NCBI RefSeq assembly: GCF_037176765.1
Contig: NC_090026.1
Location: forward strand, 132,120,752 to 132,184,751
Source: Anolis sagrei
Lineage: Eukaryota; Chordata; Lepidosauria; Squamata; Anolidae
Direction of reading: 5' to 3'
Length of the DNA: 64,000 nucleotides
How positions within the stretch are numbered: the stretch's first letter is position 1; each line of letters begins with the position of its first letter. Shown piece by piece: positions 10,768 to 20,000 of the stretch. The notes beneath the pieces were generated by a model, which saw only the letters and a list, made by a program, of their open reading frames with translations, was not told the DNA's origin and made no database searches. The position numbers and the translations under genes are program-made.

Positions 10768-10789
10768 GCTCTGAGGTTGACCTTTCCAT

Positions 10790-12059
10790 GGCTCAGTGGG
10801 GCCTGGCTCAAGGGTTTCCTCACTCCTGTGGCTTCTTCTGTGGACAACTTGACCAATAACCAGCAGACATAGTTTGCCAATGGCCCCTCCATTGAGGTTT
10901 CGCTGGTTTGGTGCAGGACGGAAGCGGTGAGGTCTGTCTGTGAGAACTTCAGAGGTGATCTTATGACTCAAGCCAGTGAACTTTATGATGCCTATTTTAA
11001 TCGCCACCTTTATTTTCATAGGAATTTATTTGAAGAGCACCTCCATTGGAATAACACTTTGATAGCACCCCATAAAAGGAGTGGTCAGAACTTGGAAAAG
11101 TTCTCCTTCCTAGGAGTAGAAGCTGGCCGTAGAATGAATCCTTCATCCTTGGAGCCCATTATGCTCAGTCATGGCCCTGTCCAGGGTTTTGGGCAGGATT
11201 TGTCCCCAGCAATTCCCATAATTCTATAACCATTGGAGTCAAACAGCATCCATTCTACAATGTAGACACATCCTTTGACAGAGACCCATCCAGTTATTTA
11301 GCATCCGAGACATTCTGTCTCTTTGTGTTGGTTGTCTGTCTGATGGGCCTTCCCTGATAAACAGATTGACCTTTGAGTGGACAGCAGGTCATGGGACCTC
11401 AATATTAAGAAAAATGTTCCCATGGTAAGAGCAGTTTGAGTGGGAGAGATTGCCTTGGGGCTTGACCACACTACTGAAAACTTTGTACTCATTGCAGATG
11501 GGCTTCCAGATGGACACCACCATCATCTCTCTTTCTCTGTCTTGATGAAAGGATGGATCATGCGCATGTTGCTGATTCCACAGTTTCTTGTTGGCCAAAG
11601 AGTTGTGTCAGGACGCCTGGCCATTGCATGTCACATCTATGATGGCAAAATGGGGCACCCTTGAAGCCAACAACCCTTATCCTTGCTGCTCTCACTAAGA
11701 CCTCGTTCAAACAACAGCAGATGTGACCACAGCAGCCAGGGACTTGGATGGAACTCCCAACATGGAGGTAGCAATGGTTCAGTGGGACCAATTGAGCTCT
11801 GACCTGTCTGGACAATGGCTCTGGATTCAGCATTTAAGTGCTGGATTCAGGGCTGTTTCAAAGGAAGGTTTATACTGGACTAACCCTTGTGTGGTGGTGG
11901 AGCCTCTTAAAAACATGGGTTGACTATTTCTCAGGAATGCTCAGTTGTGTATCTCTCCATGGCAGGCAGATAGACGAGATGGTTCTTGAGATCCCTTCCA
12001 TATAGAATTATAATATCCTAGAATTGGGTGAGACCCCAAGGGTCAACCTCCTTAGATAG
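10790..12059. other. Spacer between cathelicidins A and B, mostly unassigned
   Basis: I see no gene. A palindromic MITE arm lies near 11215-11280 (CAAACAGCATCCATTCTACA). The rest looks like unique or very old sequence. Confidence 0.45.
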
Positions 12060-12195
12060 ATGTGTGGACAGATGGATAGACAGATAGATGGGTATTTATT
12101 TACTATATTTATACCCTGCCCTTCTCACCCTGAAGGGGATACATACATATATAATAGAACATGAAAGTTGGAGAGGTCCTTAGGACCAACCTCCT

Positions 12196-12240
<45 letters not shown>

Positions 12241-12264
12241 GGATAGATAGATAGATAGATAGAT

Positions 12265-12305
<41 letters not shown>

Positions 12306-12470
12306 GATAGATAGATAATAGAATATTCGTTGGAAGTGATCTCAAAGGTCAACATCTTTAGATGGATGGATAGGTAGATAGATAGAGACAGATAGATAAT
12401 AGAATATTAGTTAGAAGTGATCCCAAAGGCCAACATCTTTAGATGGATGGATGGATAGATGGGTAGGTAA

Positions 12471-12503
<33 letters not shown>

Positions 12504-12650
12504 TAGATAGATAGATAGATAATAGATTAGTGGAAAGTGATCCCAAGGGCCAACATCTTTAGATGGATGGATGGATGGATGGAGATAATAGAATATTAGT
12601 TGGAAGTAATCCCAAGGGCCAACACCTTTAGATGGATGGATGGATGGATG

Positions 12651-12682
<32 letters not shown>

Positions 12683-12875
12683 TAATAGAATATTAGTTCG
12701 AAGTGATCCCAAGGGCCAACATCTTTAGATATATAGATGGATAGATGGATGGATGGATGGATAGATAGATAGATAGATAGAGATAATAGAATATTAGTTG
12801 GAAGTGATCCCAAGGGCCAACATCTTTAGATGGATGGATGGATAGATGGGTAGGTAGGTAAATAGACAGACAGAC

Positions 12876-12930
<55 letters not shown>

Positions 12931-13069
12931 TAGTGGAAAGTGATCCCAAGGGCCAACATCTTTAGATGGATGGATGGATGGATGGATGGATGGAGATAAT
13001 AGAATATTAGTTGGAAGTAATCCCAAGGGCCAACATCTTTAGATGGATGGATGGATGGATGGATGGATG

Positions 13070-13103
<34 letters not shown>

Positions 13104-13287
13104 GATAATAGAATATTAGTTCGAAGTGATCCCAAGGGCCAACATCTTTAGATATATAGATGGATAGATGGATGGATGGATGGATAGATAGATAGATAGA
13201 TAGATAGATAGAGATAATAGAATATTAGTTGGAAGTGATCCCAAGGGCCAACATCTTTAGATATATAGATGGATAGATGGATGGATG

Positions 13288-13329
<42 letters not shown>

Positions 13330-13445
13330 CAGACAAATAGATAGATAGAGATAATAGAATATTAGTTGGAAGTGATCCCAAGGGCCAACATCCATCTGCA
13401 GGATGGATGGATGGGTTGATAGATAGATAATAGAACATTAGAGTT
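12060..13445. repeat. Compound GATA/GATG array with about 13 CR1-end spacers
   Basis: Variable (GATA)n, (GATG)n and (GACA)n runs alternate with a spacer of about 50 bp (GAATATTAGTTGGAAGTGAT, CCCAAGGGCCAACATC). The spacer resembles the reverse complement of a CR1 3' end. Confidence 0.9.
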
Positions 13446-13554
13446 GGAAGAGAGACCAAGGGCCAGCTGTGTGTGGATTCCATGGCTGAACAACTCTTAA
13501 GTTCTACCTAATGTTAAGGTGGAATTTCTTTTTCTGCAATTTGTATCACTTTCT

Positions 13555-13632
13555 CTGTGGACCCCTCTACACTGCCATATAATGCAGTTTGAATTACATT
13601 ATAAAGCTCAATGTAGACTCCTTTCCAATACA
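13555..13632. repeat. MITE arm (CCCCTCTACACTGCCATATA family)
   Basis: It is half of a common squamate-type palindromic element. A fuller copy lies at 45820-45967. Confidence 0.5.
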
Positions 13633-14359
13633 GGCAGTCCCTGAGTTACAAACATCTGACTCACAAACGACTCTTAGTTAAGAACGGAGTGCGAAAAGAG
13701 GAATTGAGAGGAATCTGCAATTCAGAAGGAAGGGAAATTCACTCCCATAAAAGTTATTATCCTGGGGAAAAGGGGTCTCCACTGAAGCTGTAGCTCCAAT
13801 CCTTGTTTCCACAACAAGCCATGTTTTCCAAACACCAATGATCACAGGGTGAAATCTTCTTGATCCTTGAAAAGGGGGAATGGATGACCATCAACATTTC
13901 CCGAAAATGCCCTATACTAGGCTAGGATACCAACAATGGAGACAGGCCAGTCTTGGCTCTGACGGTTGAGGCTGTTTTCTGTGGTCTGATCTCCAGGAGG
14001 TCCAACCACCTGCCGTTCTTTTCCACCAGGGAAGCTGCGGTCCGAGGGATGGTTGCAATGTCCTTTATGGGTTTGTGGGCAGATCCCACAGAAAGGAAGG
14101 CTTCTCCTTTCTCCCTGGAGGCGGTTGGGAAGGAGATACCTTCCCTTCCTCTTTGGGGACATCTGCAAAGGCATTGGTGAGCCAGTGCTCTCCCAAGGGA
14201 CACTTGCGACACGATTGCAGCAATTGTGCAAAGCGATGATGGCCCCATTGCTTGTAAGGTGTATTTTTCCATCCTTGTAAGATATTGCTGGGAAGGCGGG
14301 CGGGGGGGGGGGGGGGCAATTATTACAAACTGCTAATTAAAACAAGACTGAGAGCAAAC
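13633..14359. other. Unassigned stretch, with poly-G at 14300-14316
   Basis: The part at 13920-14280 is GC-richer and open in several frames on both strands, but none shows a recognisable domain. A run of about 17 G follows. Confidence 0.35.
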
Positions 14360-15145
14360 TACGTGGCTTGTAGGTTTTTTCGGGCTATATGGCCGTGTTC
14401 TAGAAGCATTCTCTCCTGATGTTTCGACTGCATCTATGGCAAGCATCCTCAGAGGTAGTGAGGTCTGTTGGAACTAGGAAAATGGGTTTATATATCTGTG
14501 GAATGGCTGGGGTGGGACAAAGGACTCTTGTCTGCTGGAGCTAGGTGTGAATGTTTCAACTGACCACCTTGATTAGCATTTGATGGCTTGGCAGTGCCTG
14601 GGGCAATCTTTTGTTGAGAGGTGATTAGATGTCCTTCTTTGTTTCCTCTCTGTTGTTGTGCTGTTGCAATTTTAGAGTTTTTAAATACTGGTAGTCTGAT
14701 TTTGTTCATTTTCATGGTTTCCTCCTTTTTGTTGAAATTGTCCACATGCTTCTTGTGGATTTCAATGGCTTCTCTGTGTAGCCTGACATGGTGGTTGTGA
14801 GAGTGGTCCAGCATTTCTGTGTTCTCCAATAATATGCTGTGTCCAGGTTGGTTCATCAGGTGCTCTGCTATGGTTGACGTCTCTGGTTGAAGTAGTCTAC
14901 AGTGCTTGGGTTGTTGTAAGGTTTTTTGGGCTATATGGCCATGTTCTAGAGGCATTCTCTCCTGACGTTTTGCCTGCATCTATGGCAATCATCCTCAGAG
15001 GTAGTGAGACCTCTGTGGATGCTTGCCATAGATGCAGGTGAAACGTCAGGAGAGTATGCCTCTAGAACATGGCCGTATAGCTCGAAGAAACCTACAACAA
15101 CCCAGTGATTCTGGCCACGAAAGCCTTCGACAATACATTGAAACT
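14360..15145 (-). mobile_element. Penelope-like element copy, composite
   Basis: The minus strand encodes the C-terminal part of a Penelope-type GIY-YIG protein (EHLMNQPGHSILLENTEM, HREAIEIHKKHVDNFNKKEE). Terminal modules lie on both sides: minus at 14360-14470 and 14905-15010, plus at 15010-15140. The last two form a palindrome. Confidence 0.75.
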
Positions 15146-15340
15146 CTACTTGATTGTTTTAAAAAAGAGTGTTGTTATTTCCACTAAGCAAATTCCTTAT
15201 TTGGAATATTCCAAAATCTGAAATACTCCAGTCACACTATGCAACACAATTTTTGTTCCGGGGTTATGAATGTCATTTCCTAATTAGTTTTAGTATATAA
15301 ATGAAAGATTTATTAAATGTTAAATCCAAAACTTTCCACA

Positions 15341-16215
15341 TTTATTTATTTATTTATTTATCGTGTCAGGAGCAAACCAAACAGTTGTATTGCATTTTTA
15401 ACAAACAAACAAACACACACACACACACACACACAAAGTTTGCAAGCCTGATAGTTGATTAGATGTCCTTTGACCAGTATCTGGCCACTTGGAGTGCCTC
15501 TGGTGTTACTATAAGAAAGTCCTCCATGGTGCATGTAGCACAGCTCAGGTTGCATTGCAGCAGGTGGCCAGTGGTTTGCTCTTTTCCACACTCACATGTC
15601 GTGGATTCTACTTCGTGGCCCCATTTCTTAAGGTTGGCTCTGCATCTCATGGTGCCAGAGCGCAGTCTGTTCAGTGTGTGCCCAGGGGGGAGTCTCTCAT
15701 TTAGTATCAGCCATTGGTTGAGGTTCTGGGCTTGAGCCTGCCACTTTTAGACTCTTGCTTGCTGGGGTGTTCCAGCGAGTTTCTCTGTAGATCTTAAAAA
15801 ACTATTTCTTGATTTAAGTTGTTGGTGTGCTGGCTGATATCCAAACAGGGGATGAGCTGGAGATGTCTCTGCCTTGGTCCTTTCACTATTGGCTGCTACT
15901 TCCCGGCGGATGCCAGGTGGTGCAATACCGGCTAAGCAGTGCAATTTCTCCATTGGTGTAGGGTGCAGACACCCCGTGATAATGCGGCATGTCTCATTAA
16001 GAGCCACATCCACTGTTTGAGCGTGGTGAGATGTGTTCCACACTGGGCATGCATACTCAGCAGCAGAGTAGCATAGTGCAAGGGCAGATGTCTTCACTGT
16101 GTCTGGTTGTGATCCCCAGGTTGTGCCAGTCAGCTTTCCACATGAGATAGTGACACCTTTGCTTTCTAATGATTCAACGGGCACAAACGTTATGCTTCTT
16201 GTATAAAACAACCTT
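15341..16215 (-). mobile_element. LINE fragment (same family as 9123-9955)
   Basis: The 3' end is at 15341 as (TAAA)n. The minus strand reads TCECGKEQTTGHLLQC and ALCYSAAEYACPVWNTSHH. It extends further 5' than the copy at 9123 but is more decayed. Confidence 0.8.
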
Positions 16216-16225
16216 TGGCTAATGT

Positions 16226-16443
16226 GTATAAGGTGATCGAGTTGTTGTAGGTTTTTCAGGTTGTATGGCCATGTTCTAGAAGCACTCTCTTCAGACGTTT
16301 AGCCTGCATCTGTGGCAGGCATCCTCAGATGCCTGCCACAGATGCAGGCGAAACATCAGGAGAGAATGCTTCTAGAACATGGCCATACAACCCGAAAGAC
16401 CTACAACAACCCGGTGATTCCAGCCATGAAAGCCTTCGACAAT
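16226..16443. mobile_element. Penelope-like palindrome
   Basis: Two terminal modules lie head to head. The left arm (minus) runs 16226-16327 and the right arm (plus) 16328-16443, meeting at GCATCCTCAGATGCCTGCC. Confidence 0.75.
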
Positions 16444-16514
16444 ATACAAGGAGGTTTCTAAAGGGGAAGCATTTGGGACGCAAGAATGGAGACACAAAGA
16501 ACTGAAGGCATCAA

Positions 16515-16520
16515 TTTATT
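16515..16520 (-). promoter_or_regulatory. Polyadenylation signal of cathelicidin B
   Basis: AATAAA on the minus strand lies about 407 bases past the gene B stop. The 3' untranslated part includes a diverged MITE (16720-16830). Confidence 0.55.
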
Positions 16521-16719
16521 GAATGGTACAGTGTGGGTCCAGATGCTAGTCGGCCACTCAAGCAAATGGACACTTTACCCTTTGATGTGGGGTTTCAAAA
16601 ATCAATCTAGCCAAAAAAATAATGCAACAGCAATTTGCAAATCTATAAGATGCAACCTTATTTGGGCGCAACACAAGGGCTGCATCGACAGCGTAGAATG
16701 AATACTGTTTGATACCACT

Positions 16720-16830
16720 TGAACTATACCTCTAGGTGTTTTGGACTTCAACTCCCACAATTCCTAACAGCCTACCAGCTGGGAATTATAGTCCAAAATA
16801 CCCGGAGGGCTGAAGTTGGCCTATGCCTGG
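16720..16830. repeat. Diverged palindromic MITE in the 3' UTR of cathelicidin B
   Basis: It shares GGTGTTTTGGACTTCAACTC and CCTATGCCTG with the 138-bp family at 19307 and 52563. Confidence 0.6.
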
Positions 16831-16926
16831 TGTAGATGCACCCAATGTGGGATCAAACTGGGATAAGAAATGGACACGAGTAGTAACAAGGGATATTTGG
16901 GTCTGCGTTCAATCTCTGTCCGTCTC

Positions 16927-17067
16927 TCATAGAAGGAGCTTCCCTGCCACCACAATGGCCTTTTCGAGGACGATATTGCGGATGGCTGTCTGCAGAGGTT
17001 TGCGCAGACGGCGCCGGGTCTTCCTCCAGAACTTCTTAAATCGCTTCACACGCTTGGGCCGCTCCAT
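16927..17067 (-). CDS. CATH: Cathelicidin B exon 4 (mature peptide)
   Basis: It follows TTTTCCCTTCTAG. It has 46 codons and a TGA. The N-terminal half is Lys/Arg/Phe/Trp-rich and the C-terminal third is hydrophobic. Confidence 0.93.
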   Translation of the reverse strand: MERPKRVKRFKKFWRKTRRRLRKPLQTAIRNIVLEKAIVVAGKLLL

Positions 17068-20000
17068 CTAGAAGGGAAAAGAGAAGAGAAAAGCTCTAAT
17101 GGGGGCAAGGACATCTAATCACATCTCAACAAAAAGGAGGAAACCATGAAAATGAACAAAATCTGGCTACCAGTATTAAAAAAACCTCTAAAATTACAAC
17201 AGAAAAACAACAGGGAGGAAACAAGCAAGGACATCTAATCACATCTCAACAAAAGATTGCCCCAGGCACTGCCAGGCCATCAAATGCTAATCAAGGTGGT
17301 CAGTTGAAACATCCACATGAAGCTCCAACAGACAAGAGTCCTTTGTCCCACCCTGGTCATTCCACAGATATATAAACCCCTTTTTCCTAGTTCCAACAGA
17401 CCTCACTAACTCTGAGGATGCTTGCCATAGATGCAGGCGAAACGTCAGGAGAGAATGCCTCTAGAACATGGCCATATAACCCGAAAAAAACCTACAACAA
17501 CCCATAAAATTTTAGATGGTGATTTATTCCTATAGCAAATAACGTGGAAGTTTAATAAGACCATACGTTGGACATAGGCCTGTTTGATCAAGAAAAAATT
17601 TGTTTCTAAAATCGATTTGTAATTGGGGTGTTTTTTTGTTTCGATATTTAAAATATTTACAAAACTTTCCAAAAAAATGTTTTGTTATTTACGAAATTTC
17701 GTAAATATTTACAAAACATTTTTTAAACTCCATTTGCCTAGTATTTTAAATATCGAAATTTTTTCTTGATCAAACAGGCCTAGTTTCCAACAGACCTCTG
17801 AGGATGCCTGCCATAGATGTGGGCAAAATGTCAGGAGAGAATGCTTCTGGATTGGTCATACATACAGCCCTGAAAACTCACACAACCGGCCTCCTGCGCC
17901 ATCCAATCGGCTCCGCCGGCTCCTGTGCCCTCCTCCTCCTCCTCCTCCTCCTCCCAGCTGTGTTGTGATGGCGCGCGCGCGCTCACCCTTACAACCGGCC
18001 TCCGCGCGCCATCCAATCGGCTCCGCTGGCTCCTGCGCCCTCCTCCTCCTCCTCCTCCTCCTCCTGGCACTTCCTGCAACACAGCTGGGAGGAGGAGGAG
18101 GAGGAGGAGGAGGGCGCAGGAGCCGGCGGAGCCGATTGGATGGCGCGCGGAGGCCGGTTGTAAGGGTGAGCGCGCGCGCGCCATCCAATCGGCTCCGCCG
18201 GCTCCTGCCACGGTGCACTGCTGGGGTGCTTGGGAGCGCCGGATTGGCTCCCAGGCACCAGCACTGCAGCACTCAGTCAGCAGCAGCCTCCATGCCATTA
18301 ACGACATGAGCTGAAGCTCGTAAAATACATGGGGCTGCTGCTTCGATATTTTTAAACCCTTCCGGGTTTGAAAATATGTTTTGATATCGCGTCGGATATG
18401 GCATAAATAACGATTTATTAATGAAATAACGAAATAACGAACTAAACCGCACAGGCCTAGTTGGACAGCAACTCCCAGGACTCCATCGGTGGTTAAAGTT
18501 GTCTCAAAGTGGATTAACTCTGCAGTGTAGACACAGGGAGTATCACCTCCTTACCGTTTTCTCTTCGTTGGTGATGCTGCAAACCAGGACGGCTGCCGGC
18601 GGCTCTTCGTTGAGGAAGCAGTAGCCAAAGCATGTTTTAACCAACTGCAAGAGAGGGAGAAAATAAAAGAGAAGTTGAAACCTCATTTTGGGGCCAATTG
18701 AACCATGCTTTATTTCTCCAGTAAGATTCCACATTGGTGGACTAGCTTGACATTGTTATTATTATTATTTACAGCTTTTATATGCCGCCCTTCTCACCGC
18801 GCAGGGGACTCAGGGCGGATTACAGTGTACACATATATAGCAAACATTCAATGCCAATTTTAACATACAACATATACAGACATACACAGAGGCTATTTAA
18901 CTTTTTCTGGCCGCCAGGGGAGCTGTCGCTTTCCTCGTCCATCTGCGATGCTGATGAAGCACTTCCGCATTCCCCGCATGCTTCCCCACTGGAATGCTTT
19001 GCTGGAGTCTTCCTTATGGCCTCATAAATTAGTTAATTTAGCCTCCCCACACTTTTAAGGTGGTACCTAATTTTCCTACTTGACAGATGCAACTGTTTTT
19101 CGGGTTGCAAAGGTCGACAACAGGCTACACACAATTGGTTGGAAACCCACTCCAACCCGGGCTGGCTTCAAACTCATGACCTTTTTGGTCAGAGTGATCT
19201 TAATGCAGCTGACACTCAGCCAGCTGCGCCACAATCCCAGTGCATGGTCTTTTGAGGAATTTCTTGGTCCTCTCTTGTCAGATTCTACCAGATGTTGACC
19301 ATAGATAAGGCATGGGCCAACTTGAGCCCTCCCTCCAGGTGTTTTGAACTGCAACTCTCACAATTCCTAACAGCCGGTAGGCTGTTAGGAATTGTGGGAG
19401 TTGCAGTCCAAAAACCGTGGAGGTCCCAGGCTGGCCCATGCCTGCCATAGATGGATTCATGTTGAAGTGTAGACGTTGCCTTCACCCAAAGGGGAGCAAT
19501 CCAAGGCTGATCAAGGGGAATGTCATCCTCCTGAGAGTCCTCCCTTCCTTACCCCGTTGTCTTTGAAGGTACACTCTTCCTCCTCCTCCTCTTCCTCATC
19601 CTCTTCTTCCAGTTTTGGGGACTTCTTCTTGACCTGGCAATCCGCCTCTTTCAGGGTGAAGTTCAGCCGTTGGGCATTGACCGAATTGGCATCCTGAGAA
19701 GAGAAGGGACCAAACCGGAGGCATTAAATCTCCAAGGCGGATCCATGCTGCAAAATTATACTCGTAATCTATATAAATAAAAACGTTAAGTTCGTTTGTG
19801 GGATTAACATAACTCAAAAAACACTGAATGAATTGACACCAATTTGGACACAAGACACCTCTCAGGCCAACGAGTGACCATCACTCATAAAAACACTGAA
19901 AAACACAGCAGAAGAGACTTAAAAAGTGGATTTAAAGAAGGCTCTATGGCCACTTGTCAGGAGACTAGGACGCAATGGAACAATGGCTCCAAATTACAAG

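Noticed and set aside
10724-10789. Upstream in-frame ATG of cathelicidin A
   Set aside because: The TATA box lies downstream of it, so the transcript would not include it.
12109-13483. Ile/Ser/Leu/Tyr-repeat open frames
   Set aside because: Translation of (GATA)n and (GATG)n runs.
17831-18314. Overlapping poly-Ala/Leu/Gly/Arg open frames on both strands
   Set aside because: They arise from the GC-rich inverted repeats inside the hAT element.
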